Source: Arcobacter sp. LA11
GTDB lineage: Bacteria > Campylobacterota > Campylobacteria > Campylobacterales > Arcobacteraceae
Length of the DNA: 64,000 nt
Direction: 5' to 3'
Assembly: GCF_001895145.1 (NCBI RefSeq)
Contig: NZ_BDIR01000006.1
Location: 62,001 to 126,000 of the forward strand
Shown piece after piece: positions 51,870-61,307 of the stretch. A model generated the notes under the pieces. It was not told the DNA's origin. It worked only from the letters and a program-made list of their open reading frames with translations, and ran no database searches. Made by a program: the position numbers and the translations under genes. Numbering within the stretch: the stretch's first letter is position 1; each line of letters starts with the position of its first letter.

Positions 51870-54032
51870 TTAGTTACTACCAAACATTTTTTTAAATGCA
51901 GCAGCAATTTCTTTATTTGATGGTCCTGTTTGTGCTGAAGCAGGAGCATTGTTATTTGAAGGAGCTTTATTTAATAGATTATCTAATTTAAAATCACTTC
52001 CAAGTTTTTTCTTTAACTTATCGTTAAATTTTTTCTTATATTTATCAACTTTCTTTTTAACTTTTTTTCCATACTTACTTTTTAAGAAAGCTTTTGTATC
52101 TACTTTTACTTTTGGATTAGATAAACTTCCTTTAATAGTAGTATCAAAAGTATACTTTTTAATAGTAGCTTGAACTAAAGCATTTATACTATTTTTATCA
52201 GTATCAAGTGTACTACTTGGAACGCTGATTTTTGTATATTTACTTTGCATATCAATTACAGTATTTATGATATTCTTTTTCATATCACTAGTAATAGCTA
52301 CTTTTTCATAAACTTCTTTTGTCAAATCAAACTTTGCAAAAGTGTTAATAATATCTGAGTACTCATTTTTTACAAACTGTCCATTAAGTAAGTTTCCACC
52401 AATCTTACCTACTTTTGTAGCTAAGTTATAATCAACATCAATATTTGATTTTGAAGTGAAAATTTCTGGATAATATAACATATGAGTTAAAGATTTAACT
52501 TCCACATCATTTATCTTTGCTTTAAAGTCATCATTTAAAAGATTGAAGTTAAGATTCCCACCAAATAAACTTGAAGCTCCATCTACAGATAGACTATCTG
52601 TACTTTGTTTGATATTACCGGCAAGTTTAAGAGCACCTCTCATTTTTGTTTGAGTTATATCATATAGTTTTGAAAGGTCTGTGAAATTTACTACATAATC
52701 ACTTACAAAACTTCCTTTCTCTATATCAAATACAGCTTTTTGCATATCAAGATTTGTTACACTTGTATTTAAATCTATTTTTGAGATAGCTTGTGTTTTT
52801 ACTAAATCTGTAACAATATCACCTTTAAAAATAATAGGCTGTTTTAACTTTTGTTCAAATTGTTTATTTACAACTGCATTGTTTACTTTACTTTCTAAAA
52901 TTGTAGTTAAAATCTTACCATCCAAATTTTTAACATCTGCACTTTTAATTTTTGCATCAATATTCATAAGACCATTTGCAAAATTTGGTTGATTTACTAG
53001 GTTCAATAAAGATTCTATTTTTGCTTTATTTACAGTTACATTTACATATTCTGGTTTTGAATCTACTACCTTAATATCATATTTAGTATCACTTGTAAAA
53101 ATATCAGAGATACCATCTATTTTTATAACACCATTATCTACAACTGCATTTCCTGAAGTAGAAAAAGAACCATTGTATTTTTGATTTATGATAGCTTCTA
53201 ATTTAGCTAAATCTTTTACAAATACTTTATAATCACTATTTATAACTGATGTTTTTAAATTTACATTTGCTTTTTTTACATCTAATTTTGCAATTGAACT
53301 ATCAAAAGCGACTTCTGTATCGGCCATGTTAGGAGATAATTTAGTAATAATATCACCATCAAAAGTAATAGGTGTTGCAGGTGCCTCTTTTAGCTCTTTG
53401 TTTATAAGCATTACATTTAAAATACCGTTTGAGATTTTTGTTGTAACTAAACCATCTAAAGTTGGAATATCTGCACTTTTTATATTTGCATTTATATCAA
53501 TATTTCCATTTGCATAAAGTGGTTGGTCTACTATATTTAATAACTCTTCAATCTTTGCATTTTTCATATTGAATAAAATATTGCTTGGTTTAAAATCTAC
53601 TAAATTTATATCATAAGTTGTATCACTAGAAGCAATTGAACTTATACCTTTTACAACTGCAAGTTCTTGGTTACCTTTTACAGTACCTTTAGTTGAGAAA
53701 AGACCATTTAATTTTTGCTTAGTAATATTTTGTAGACTTGAAAGTTCTTTAATATTTACATCATAGTTTAAGTCAACATTTTTAGCAAAGATATTTAAGT
53801 CTCCTTGAACATTTATTGTTGAATTATCATCAATTGTTGCATTAAACAATATATCGTTCATAGTTAATTTAAAATCATTAACTTTCATCGTTACATCTTT
53901 TTGACCTGCATTAACTTTTTCTTCTATTATTGAAGCAACGTAAGAATTACCAGGAGTTGTAAATAGGATTCCATAAATTCCAGCTATTACCAATACTATA
54001 AGAAATGTAAGTCCAAAAAATAGTTTTTTCAT
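51870..54032 (-). CDS. AsmA/TamB-like repeat protein
   Basis: 720 residues from ATG 54032 (MKKLFFGLTFLIVLVIAGIY, signal-anchor helix); a longer frame from 54077 adds a hydrophilic N-terminus and lacks a better ribosome site. The body repeats a unit of about 155 residues: LDGLVTTKISNGILN / LDGKILTTILESKVNN, with TTYDINLVDFKPSNILFNMK / TKYDIKVVDSKPEYVNVTVN, and a partial third. AsmA-like proteins are membrane-anchored periplasmic beta-rich lipid conduits. The C-terminal Lys-rich segment (KKKVDKYKKKFNDKLKKK) is notable. Confidence 0.65.
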   Translation of the reverse strand: MKKLFFGLTFLIVLVIAGIYGILFTTPGNSYVASIIEEKVNAGQKDVTMKVNDFKLTMNDILFNATIDDNSTINVQGDLNIFAKNVDLNYDVNIKELSSLQNITKQKLNGLFSTKGTVKGNQELAVVKGISSIASSDTTYDINLVDFKPSNILFNMKNAKIEELLNIVDQPLYANGNIDINANIKSADIPTLDGLVTTKISNGILNVMLINKELKEAPATPITFDGDIITKLSPNMADTEVAFDSSIAKLDVKKANVNLKTSVINSDYKVFVKDLAKLEAIINQKYNGSFSTSGNAVVDNGVIKIDGISDIFTSDTKYDIKVVDSKPEYVNVTVNKAKIESLLNLVNQPNFANGLMNIDAKIKSADVKNLDGKILTTILESKVNNAVVNKQFEQKLKQPIIFKGDIVTDLVKTQAISKIDLNTSVTNLDMQKAVFDIEKGSFVSDYVVNFTDLSKLYDITQTKMRGALKLAGNIKQSTDSLSVDGASSLFGGNLNFNLLNDDFKAKINDVEVKSLTHMLYYPEIFTSKSNIDVDYNLATKVGKIGGNLLNGQFVKNEYSDIINTFAKFDLTKEVYEKVAITSDMKKNIINTVIDMQSKYTKISVPSSTLDTDKNSINALVQATIKKYTFDTTIKGSLSNPKVKVDTKAFLKSKYGKKVKKKVDKYKKKFNDKLKKKLGSDFKLDNLLNKAPSNNNAPASAQTGPSNKEIAAAFKKMFGSN

Positions 54033-54275
54033 TTTTTTACCTTTTGTTTCATTTAAAGAGTAACGATTATACATCAAAAAAATTAAAAATAAAATTATTT
54101 TTAATCTATCTTAAGTACTCTTTTGAAAAGTAATTTTAACAAAGAAAGGTAAACCAATGGCACAAAAAAATTTTATATAAAATTTTAATAATCAAATATC
54201 ACAATATATTGTTACATAAAGTAATCTTCTTGGAATATATTCTTTTAGCTAATGAAATTTTAAATATATTTGATG
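54033..54275. other. Intergenic stretch before atpE
   Basis: No gene seen. Contains AT-rich DNA and a TATAAT (54276-54281) at its end that probably promotes atpE. Confidence 0.5.
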
Positions 54276-54281
54276 TATAAT
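54276..54281 (+). promoter_or_regulatory. -10 element of atpE
   Basis: TATAAT preceded by TTGATG; transcription would start near 54288-54290, right at the base of the folded leader. Confidence 0.5.
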
Positions 54282-54287
54282 TCTTGC

Positions 54288-54403
54288 CGATATAAGGTGA
54301 CAAGTAGGGAAATATTTGCATTTATGTAAGTATTGCTACAGTTTTCTGTAGTTACGCTATCCGAACGGACTTTATACAAAAAATATATTATAAGGAATCT
54401 AGA
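54288..54403 (+). ncRNA. Structured leader RNA of atpE (riboswitch candidate)
   Basis: A G-rich block in an AT-rich genome. By eye: closing stem TATAAGGT (54291-54298) with ACTTTATA (54369-54376, one G-U pair); hairpin AATATTTGCA-TTTA-TGTAAGTATT (54311-54334, two G-U pairs); hairpin CTACAG-TTTT-CTGTAG (54336-54351). Unpaired GACAAGTAGGG and TTACGCTATCCGAACGG lie between them, where ligand sites usually are. Followed by AAGGA and the atpE ATG. A three-way junction with conserved-looking joints, directly after a promoter, suggests a regulatory element. Confidence 0.5.
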
Positions 54404-54715
54404 ATGAAAAAAATCGTTCTTTTAATGCTAGCTATTGCTGGTGCTGCTTTCGCTGCTGATGGTGCAGTTGCAAATGAAACTTTAAAAGCTTACTCTGTAG
54501 TTGCTGCAGGTATCGGACTTGGTCTTGCTGCACTTGGTGGTGCTATTGGTATGGGTAACACTGCTGCTGCGACAATCGCTGGTACTGCTAGAAACCCAGG
54601 TTTAGGTGGAAAATTAATGACAACTATGTTCATTGCTTTAGCGATGATCGAAGCACAAGTTATTTATGCACTTGTTGTTGCTATGATTGCATTATATGCA
54701 AACCCATTCCTATAA
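54404..54715 (+). CDS. atpE: ATP synthase F0 subunit c
   Basis: 103 residues: an N-terminal signal-like segment (MKKIVLLMLAIAGAAFA) followed by two helices with the Gly motif GIGLGLAALGGAIGMG and polar loop ARNPG; the ion-carrying Glu is in MIEAQVIYALV. The usual Na+-type residues around the Glu (Ser/Thr next to it) are absent, so proton use is likelier. Codons are richer in G and C than neighbours, fitting a highly expressed gene. Only F0 gene in the window. Confidence 0.93.
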   Translation: MKKIVLLMLAIAGAAFAADGAVANETLKAYSVVAAGIGLGLAALGGAIGMGNTAAATIAGTARNPGLGGKLMTTMFIALAMIEAQVIYALVVAMIALYANPFL

Positions 54716-54750
54716 GATCCTAGTCTAAACTACAGATTTTATAAATCTAA

Positions 54751-54785
54751 AAAAGGTCAAGAGTTTTTCTCTTGGCCTTTTTTTT
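54751..54785 (+). terminator. Strong terminator of atpE
   Basis: AAAAGGTCAAGAG with CTCTTGGCCTTTT (one G-U pair), 5-base loop, then a T run. Confidence 0.85.
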
Positions 54786-54950
54786 GCTCTTTTTTATTTC
54801 CTAAATAAAATTAAAAATTTTATTTAAAAAGCCACTTTTAGTTCACTTCATCTTGTTATATTTAAAAATGCAAAATTATCACATCACAAACAATAATCAA
54901 TATAGATGAATCTTTTTGTTATCAAATAGCTTTTTAGGGGAAAGAAAAGG

Positions 54951-57074
54951 ATGAAAATAAATAGTATTAAAGGTAAGCTTTTAGCCTTAGTTATGTTTAG
55001 TACAGTTGTATCATTTATGATATTAGGATTTTATAATGCACAGAATAATTACCAGTCGCATTATAATTTAATAAAACAAAAAGAGTTAAATCTAGCAAAA
55101 AGTACATCAAAGTTTATAAATAGCTATATACAGTCGAAAATAGATATTGTTACTGCTACAGCAGAAGAAATCACTCCATTAGATTTAAATATTAAAAATA
55201 AAAAAATCATAGAAAAGTTAAGATTAGGGAACAAAGCTGGAAAGTTTGTTGCTTTATATATTGGTTTTGAAAATAACGGAAATTTTTTAAAAGATGATGG
55301 AACAATAAGAGAACCTCACAAAGATAATTACGATGCTAGAGCTAGACCGTGGTATAAAAAAGCAATAACTCTAAGTGGTCCTGCTGTTAGTGACCCATAT
55401 GTTGATTTTACAACTAAAAAGTTAGTTATTTCTGTATCTGCTCCAATTAAAAAAGATAATAAAATAGTTGCAGTTGTTGCATCTGATATTTTTATTGATA
55501 CAGTTGTTGATTCTATTTTAAATGTAAATATAGCAGGAAAAGGAACTGCTTATCTTATAAATGAAAAATCAAAGATTATTATTCACAAAAATCAAAAACT
55601 TCTAAAAAAAGATGATGCTTTATTTCCTAAAATCAAAACAAAAAAGAAAGATGGATTTGGAGAAACTATACAAAACAATATTCCATTGTTAGTTTCATAT
55701 AGCACTATTGAAAATACAGGATGGAAAACTATTATAAAACTTAATAAAGGTTCTGTTTTTGATGATATAAAAAAATCAATAATTAAAGAAGTAATCCTAT
55801 ATATTGTCTTACTAGGAGTGATTTTAGCTCTTATTTTATTTTCTCTAATTAAAATCTTATCACCTTTAAAAACTGTTGAAGAGGGATTAAACTTTTTCTT
55901 TAAATATTTAAAAGGAGAAGAAAATAGTATAAAAAAACTGAATATTACAAGAAACGATGAGTTTGGGAATATGGCAAATATGATTGACAAAGAAATGGAA
56001 ATAATCTCAAGTAGTTTTGATGAAGATAAAGCTTTAATTGATAACGTAAAAAAAGTTGTTTCAAAAGTAAATGAAGGGAGCTTAGCCCTAAGAGTTGAAA
56101 ACTCAACAAGAAATAAATCATTAAATGAATTAAAAAATATTTTAAATGAAATGATTCAAACTATTAGTGACAACGTAAATAGTGATATCAATTCTATTTT
56201 ATCTCATTTAAAAGAATACTCTAAATTAAATTTTGTAGATAATATTCCAAATGCAAATGGAAATATTTCTAAAGGATTAAATGACTTATGTAATATTATC
56301 AATCAAATGTTACAAGAAAATAAATTACATGGTTTAGCACTTGATGAAAGTTCAAAAGTTTTACTTAAAAATGTGGATATTTTAAATAAAGCATCAAATG
56401 AAACTGCGGTTTCTTTAGAAGAAACAGCTGCTGCTCTTGAAGAAATAACAAGTACAGTAGTAAGCAATACCAATAAAATCTCAGAGATGTCAAACCACTC
56501 AAAGGAATTATCTACATCTATAAAAGAAGGTCAAAACTTAGCTAATTCTACAGTAGTCTCTATGGATGAAATTAATGAACAAACACGAGCTATTGCAGAA
56601 GCAATTACAATTATTGACCAAATAGCATTCCAAACAAATATTCTTTCACTAAATGCAGCTGTTGAAGCAGCAACAGCAGGTGAAGCAGGAAAAGGATTTG
56701 CAGTTGTTGCACAAGAGGTAAGAAATCTTGCAAGTAGAAGTGCAGAAGCAGCAAAAGAGATTAAAGATTTAGTAGAAAATGCAACATTAAAAACTGATAA
56801 TGGAAAACAAATAGCTGATAGTATGATAACCGGTTACGAAAAACTAAATGAAAATATCAAAAAAACAACAGAAGCTATAGTTGATATTTCAGAAGCTTCA
56901 AAAGAACAGAAAACTAGTATAGAGCAAATCAATGACGTAATCAATAAACTTGATCAACAATCACAAAATAATGCCTCAGTAGCTACACAAACTCATGACA
57001 TCGCAGAAAATACATCAAGACTTGCAATTCAAATTTTAGACGAAGTAAATAATAAGAAATTTAGAGAAAATTAA
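54951..57074 (+). CDS. Methyl-accepting chemotaxis protein with Cache domain
   Basis: 707 residues: TM1 about 10-30, dCache sensor with [20 protein letters not shown] and [19 protein letters not shown] (about 130-170), TM2 about 285-305, HAMP, and the signalling tip [20 protein letters not shown]. Small organic ligand expected (amino acid type Cache). Strong GGGGAAAGAAAAGG site upstream. Confidence 0.93.
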   Translation: MKINSIKGKLLALVMFSTVVSFMILGFYNAQNNYQSHYNLIKQKELNLAKSTSKFINSYIQSKIDIVTATAEEITPLDLNIKNKKIIEKLRLGNKAGKFVALYIGFENNGNFLKDDGTIREPHKDNYDARARPWYKKAITLSGPAVSDPYVDFTTKKLVISVSAPIKKDNKIVAVVASDIFIDTVVDSILNVNIAGKGTAYLINEKSKIIIHKNQKLLKKDDALFPKIKTKKKDGFGETIQNNIPLLVSYSTIENTGWKTIIKLNKGSVFDDIKKSIIKEVILYIVLLGVILALILFSLIKILSPLKTVEEGLNFFFKYLKGEENSIKKLNITRNDEFGNMANMIDKEMEIISSSFDEDKALIDNVKKVVSKVNEGSLALRVENSTRNKSLNELKNILNEMIQTISDNVNSDINSILSHLKEYSKLNFVDNIPNANGNISKGLNDLCNIINQMLQENKLHGLALDESSKVLLKNVDILNKASNETAVSLEETAAALEEITSTVVSNTNKISEMSNHSKELSTSIKEGQNLANSTVVSMDEINEQTRAIAEAITIIDQIAFQTNILSLNAAVEAATAGEAGKGFAVVAQEVRNLASRSAEAAKEIKDLVENATLKTDNGKQIADSMITGYEKLNENIKKTTEAIVDISEASKEQKTSIEQINDVINKLDQQSQNNASVATQTHDIAENTSRLAIQILDEVNNKKFREN

Positions 57075-57206
57075 AAAGCATAAATAATCAAGGGGAAGTC
57101 CCTTGGTTATTGTACTTATATACTCAAAAGGCAATTTTTAAACTAGTATATATTAAGCAATTTTTATGCATTTTAGTAGTAAAATTCGCGACTACATATT
57201 ATAAAT

Positions 57207-57290
57207 GCAGCTGTGGTGGAACGGTAGACACGCGGGCTTGAGGGGCTCGTGCTTAACGGCGTGAGGGTTCAAATCCCTCCAGCTGCACCA
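57207..57290 (+). tRNA. tRNA-Leu (anticodon GAG)
   Basis: Acceptor stem GCAGCTG / CAGCTGC, D-arm with GGTGGAACGGTAGACAC, anticodon stem CGGGC / GCTCG around loop TTGAGGG (anticodon GAG at 57240-57242), long variable region, T-arm with GGTTCAAATCC, and CCA encoded at 57288-57290. 84 bases including CCA. Confidence 0.93.
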
Positions 57291-57461
57291 TTTTAATACC
57301 ATTGAAAATTAATTCAAACTCCAAATATTAATTGACAATTTAATATTACATAATAAAAAACAGTTTAGAAACAAGTATCAAAGTCCCTCTTAGTATTATA
57401 TTTTTATTCATTTAGAAAATTTTTAGATACTATAACTTATTCATTTGAAAAGGATTTATAA

Positions 57462-58412
57462 ATGAGTTTTGTAAAAAATAATAAAGGGTTAGAAGGCTTG
57501 ATAGATGAATATTCTAAGCTTTTAGAAAATTTTGAAAATATAATTAAAGAAAAAAGACCTCGAAGTACAATCTACAATACAAAACTAGGAAAATATTTAA
57601 AAGAGTTAAATAATATAAGTTCAATGAAAAATGAAAACATTGCAAAGCTTATTGGAATTGTAAATAAATACAATTCTATAAACCATCTTTTTAATGATAA
57701 TAAAAATATCTATTTTAAAAACTCTGATATACTAAAAATTATTGAAGGACAATTTACTTTTGATGAGACAAATGACAAATCAAATGATACTCTTTTTGAA
57801 CTAGCAATGGCAGTTAGATTTTCTTTATCTAAAAAAATTAAATCTTCTCAAATAAATATGCAAACAAATTGTGATATTATTGTTGATGATCATATTGCTG
57901 TAGAATGTAAATATATACATAGTTCTTTAAGAATCAATGAAAATATAAAAAAAGCAATAAAACAAGTTAATGTTAGAATTAAAAACAATGAGGCAAAATA
58001 TGGTTTGATTGCATTAGATTTAACTCATATTTGTCAAGATGATGAAATTTATAAAAATGTATATTTTATTTTCAATATGTTTCTTGAAAATCATAAAAAA
58101 CTAAATAGAAAGTTCAGCGATACTGATATATTAAATTCAGTCATCAGTGATGAAAACTTTGTAAGAGTTATACATTCATATATATCACATGTTCTTGAAA
58201 TCAAATTTTTAGAAAAATTTGATAGTTCAAAATTAAATGAACATACAAAAGCTATAATATATCAATCAAATTCTTTTTTCTTATTTTCATATAAAAATGC
58301 TTCAATTCCTATTCCCACTAGAGCTTTAACTTATTATATAAATGAGAATTTAGATGATAAAGAAAAACAAAATATTATAGAATTAATTCATTCACTTGCA
58401 GTAGGAATCTAA
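57462..58412 (+). CDS. PD-(D/E)XK nuclease-like protein, orphan
   Basis: 316 residues. A possible nuclease core reads FELAMAVRFSLSKKI (Glu), NCDIIVDDHIAVECKY (Asp, then Glu-Cys-Lys as ExK), about residues 109-152, with a helical N-terminus and a C-terminal segment. No methylase or partner gene is nearby. It sits 170 bases downstream of a tRNA-Leu gene, a common site for inserted genes. Function unknown; could be a defence or repair nuclease. Confidence 0.55.
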   Translation: MSFVKNNKGLEGLIDEYSKLLENFENIIKEKRPRSTIYNTKLGKYLKELNNISSMKNENIAKLIGIVNKYNSINHLFNDNKNIYFKNSDILKIIEGQFTFDETNDKSNDTLFELAMAVRFSLSKKIKSSQINMQTNCDIIVDDHIAVECKYIHSSLRINENIKKAIKQVNVRIKNNEAKYGLIALDLTHICQDDEIYKNVYFIFNMFLENHKKLNRKFSDTDILNSVISDENFVRVIHSYISHVLEIKFLEKFDSSKLNEHTKAIIYQSNSFFLFSYKNASIPIPTRALTYYINENLDDKEKQNIIELIHSLAVGI

Positions 58413-58440
58413 TATTTAAAAATTTACTTATGAGTTAAAA

Positions 58441-58656
58441 TTATTCAGGTTGAATTTCTTTAGAAGAAGTTTTTTTCTTAGGTTGATAAAGCATATGATG
58501 CCATAAAGCAAATCCACAAAAAGCAACACCTGCTCCTACATGAACTTTTTTTGCAAGTTTATTTTTCATAAACATTGAAGTTACAACTGTTGCACCTAAT
58601 GTTGCTGTCATTCCAATTTTAGCTGCTTCTTTTTGTACTTCTAAATCAATTGGCAT
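58441..58656 (-). CDS. Small membrane protein of iron cluster
   Basis: 71 residues with one or two helices (MTATLGATVVTSMFMKN and HVGAGVAFCGFALWHHML, with a His pair) and a basic tail. Its ATG lies within the end of the 39-residue ORF upstream, so the two are coupled. Belongs to the putative ferrosome-like locus; not recognised. Confidence 0.6.
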   Translation of the reverse strand: MPIDLEVQKEAAKIGMTATLGATVVTSMFMKNKLAKKVHVGAGVAFCGFALWHHMLYQPKKKTSSKEIQPE

Positions 58657-58765
58657 TTCTCTCTTTCCTTTTTCTTCTTCTTTTTATCGTCTTTGTAGTT
58701 CCACTAATTGTTTTCACAGTTAATGCAGTTGTTAAAATAGTTGCTAAAGGTAATAAAAATGGCAT
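58646..58765 (-). CDS. 39-residue hydrophobic-basic ORF
   Basis: ATG 58765 with AAAGGATTTCT before it; MPFLLPLATILTTALTVKT then a run of Lys/Arg (KRRRKRKERNAN). Overlaps the next gene's start by ten bases. Sits directly downstream of two Fur boxes. Confidence 0.5.
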   Translation of the reverse strand: MPFLLPLATILTTALTVKTISGTTKTIKRRRKRKERNAN

Positions 58766-58776
58766 AGAAATCCTTT

Positions 58777-58791
58777 TGATAATAATTATCA
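58777..58791. promoter_or_regulatory. Fur box 1
   Basis: TGATAAT-A-ATTATCA, a perfect 7-1-7 Fur operator, 12 bases upstream of the 39-residue ORF. Confidence 0.78.
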
Positions 58792-58822
58792 TTAATTTTA
58801 TCTAAGTAACTTTAAATTAAAC

Positions 58823-58837
58823 TGATAACTATTATCA
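58823..58837. promoter_or_regulatory. Fur box 2
   Basis: TGATAAC-T-ATTATCA, a near-perfect 7-1-7 operator, between the ATPase stop and Fur box 1. Confidence 0.7.
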
Positions 58838-58848
58838 AGTTATGCCTT

Positions 58849-60960
58849 TTATTTTACCTTTACTCCTTTTATAGAGTTTAGCAACAATCCTATTGTTGTT
58901 CCATTATGTAAAACTGCTGTTACTATTGGTGAAAACAATCCAAAAGTTGCCCCTGCTAAAATTGCAGAGTTTATTCCAACTGTTGCATTAAAGTTATTGT
59001 TTATCAATTGCATAGTTTTATTTGCTAACTCTTTTGCTTCTACTACAGCAGAGATATCATCTTTTAACAAAGAAATATCAGCTGTTGCTTTTGCAATATC
59101 TGCACCCCTACTCATAGATATACCAACATGTGCAGAGATTAGTGCTGGAGCATCATTTATTCCATCACCAATAAATGCTACTTTTTTACCTTCATCCATA
59201 AGCTCTTTTACGATTTTTGCTTTATCTGTAGGTAAAAGCTCTGCTTTTATCTCATCAATTCCAAGTTCATCAGCAATCATTTGAGCTTTTTTCTTAGTAT
59301 CACCTGTTAACATCACAATATTTTTCACACCAAGTTCTTTTAGTCTAATTATAGATTCTTTTGCATTTACTCTTAAGTTATCTGCAAGTGCAATTGTTCC
59401 TAAAAGCTTCCCATCAAAACCTATATATAAAAGTGTTTTACCATTACTAAGTGATTTTTCAATTTTTTCCTTATGTCCTGAAAAATCTATTTTTTCATCA
59501 TCTTCTAGAAAATGTCTACTTCCAATGATTACTTGTTTTCCGTCTACTTCTGTTTTAACACCATGGGCAACTATAAATTCAACTTCTTCATGGTGCATAT
59601 GAACAAAGCCATTCTCTTTTGCAGCTTTTACAACAGCTTCTGCAACAGGATGAAAATAGTGTTCTTCTGTAGATGCAGTTAGATTTAGCAACTGTTCTTT
59701 TGTCCAAGCTTTATCATATGACTCTACAGAGATAACTTCTAATTCACCTTCTGTTAGAGTTCCTGTCTTATCGAAAACAAAAGTATCAGCACTATGTAAA
59801 GACTCAATAGACTTTGCTCCTTTTATCATAATACCATGATGCCCTGCTTTTGAAATAGTAGATTTAAAAGCAACTGGAGTTGCAAGTTTTAAAGCACAAG
59901 AATAATCTGCTTGTAAAATAGAAGCTGTTCTTTCAAAATCTTTAGTAAACACATATGAAACTCCAGCTAATCCCAATGTAACTGGAACTAACTTATCCGC
60001 AAGTTTTGTAGCTTTTAATTGTACAGATGATTTTTCATTTAAAGAGTTTTCTATATAGTGTTTGATTCTTTGTGTTGCAGTATCAGCACCTACATATTCA
60101 GCCCAAACTCTAAGTCTTCCATCTTCAATAATAGTTCCAGAAATAACTCTATCACCCCTATGTTTTACAACAGGTTCAGCTTCTCCTGTCATAGAGACTT
60201 CATTTACACTGGCACTTCCTTCTATAATATGTCCATCTACAGGAACAGTATTACCAATACCAACAATTACAACATCGCCTATTTTGATATCAACACTTTT
60301 TATTAAGACTTCTGTGATTTTTCCATCAACTTCTTTTTCAACCCATGCTTCTTCAACATTTGGTTTTGAAAGTTCTTTTAGTAAATCATCACTTTTATGA
60401 ACAGTTGTTTCTTCTATATATTCACCAAGTTCAAGCATTGCATTTGTTGAGTTTGCAGCCAAATAATCTTTTCTGTAAATAGATATACCAACAGCAGCAC
60501 TTTCAAGAACTCTTGAAGTTAAACCTTCAGAAAAAAGTTCTTTTGTACCATCTATTAACATAGGAACAGCAGCAGCTGTAGTAACACTAGCTTTTAACAT
60601 ATCATTTTTTATAAATCTTTCAGCAACTAAAGCACTACTAGCTCTAGCCATACCTTCTATACTTGGTTCCTCATCATTTACACAAGAGATACAAACTGCT
60701 GCATCTTTACAAGAATCTAATAAATCATCGATACTCAAATTAGATAGTTTTTCTTCAATTTGTTCGCAAACTGAACTCTGTTCAAAATCAAAAATTATAC
60801 TATGAGCTTTTTTATTTACTCTTACAGAAATAATACCTTCAATTTTTTCTAAATTGCTCTTTAAAATATTCGCATCAAGATATTTATCTTTTAATAAAGA
60901 ATATTTATATCTAGCTCTATTTGAAGTACTATGTACTTTTTTAAATTGATTACTACTCAT
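58849..60960 (-). CDS. P1B-type metal ATPase with Ser-Cys site (FezB-like candidate)
   Basis: 703 residues. N-terminal HMA-like domain (about 1-75: HSTSNRARYKYSLLKDKYLD, IISVRVNKKAHSIIFDF), actuator domain (SMTGEAEPV), membrane metal site DYSCALKLATP with Ser354-Cys355, phosphorylation site Asp397 in DKTGT and hinge GDGIND (about 598). Usual zinc/copper ATPases have Cys-Pro-Cys in that helix; here Ser-Cys-Ala replaces it, as reported for the P1B-6 group linked to ferrosomes. Probably loads iron into a compartment. It is in the middle of a cluster of small membrane proteins and a ferritin-like protein. Confidence 0.82.
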   Translation of the reverse strand: MSSNQFKKVHSTSNRARYKYSLLKDKYLDANILKSNLEKIEGIISVRVNKKAHSIIFDFEQSSVCEQIEEKLSNLSIDDLLDSCKDAAVCISCVNDEEPSIEGMARASSALVAERFIKNDMLKASVTTAAAVPMLIDGTKELFSEGLTSRVLESAAVGISIYRKDYLAANSTNAMLELGEYIEETTVHKSDDLLKELSKPNVEEAWVEKEVDGKITEVLIKSVDIKIGDVVIVGIGNTVPVDGHIIEGSASVNEVSMTGEAEPVVKHRGDRVISGTIIEDGRLRVWAEYVGADTATQRIKHYIENSLNEKSSVQLKATKLADKLVPVTLGLAGVSYVFTKDFERTASILQADYSCALKLATPVAFKSTISKAGHHGIMIKGAKSIESLHSADTFVFDKTGTLTEGELEVISVESYDKAWTKEQLLNLTASTEEHYFHPVAEAVVKAAKENGFVHMHHEEVEFIVAHGVKTEVDGKQVIIGSRHFLEDDEKIDFSGHKEKIEKSLSNGKTLLYIGFDGKLLGTIALADNLRVNAKESIIRLKELGVKNIVMLTGDTKKKAQMIADELGIDEIKAELLPTDKAKIVKELMDEGKKVAFIGDGINDAPALISAHVGISMSRGADIAKATADISLLKDDISAVVEAKELANKTMQLINNNFNATVGINSAILAGATFGLFSPIVTAVLHNGTTIGLLLNSIKGVKVK

Positions 60961-60965
60961 AATCT

Positions 60966-61307
60966 CTATTCTTGATTTGCTTCCATAGCAGCTCGTGCAT
61001 CTTCATATCTCTCTTTTAACTCTTCCATTCCCGCTTGAAATAACTCTGTACCTTTTGAAGCCGCTTTCATTAAAGATTCTTGAGCACCTTTATTTGTTAA
61101 AAGAAAAGTAACTGCTGCTCCAATTAGTGCACCTTTTACAAAATCACCATTGTTAAATCCTGATTGTCCTTGAGGATTACCTTGGTTATTCATAGAGTTT
61201 ACATTCATTGGCTGGTTTATGTATGGATTGTGATTAATATTTACATTTTGATTGTTGTTTTTTCTAGAATTTTCAATATTCATATCGTAGTTATAATTGT
61301 TTTTCAT
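60966..61307 (-). CDS. YtxH-like small membrane protein
   Basis: 113 residues: Asn/Gln-rich N-terminus (NNNQNVNINHNPYINQPMN), then one glycine-containing helix (FVKGALIGAAVTFLLTN) and an amphipathic acidic C-terminal helix (GTELFQAGMEELKERYEDAR). Precedes the ATPase by 5 bases. Similar architecture to YtxH-like proteins. Confidence 0.7.
   Translation of the reverse strand: MKNNYNYDMNIENSRKNNNQNVNINHNPYINQPMNVNSMNNQGNPQGQSGFNNGDFVKGALIGAAVTFLLTNKGAQESLMKAASKGTELFQAGMEELKERYEDARAAMEANQE

Noticed and set aside
57207-58412. Integrated element attachment site at the tRNA-Leu gene
   Set aside because: No integrase and no repeat of the tRNA 3' end seen downstream in the window.
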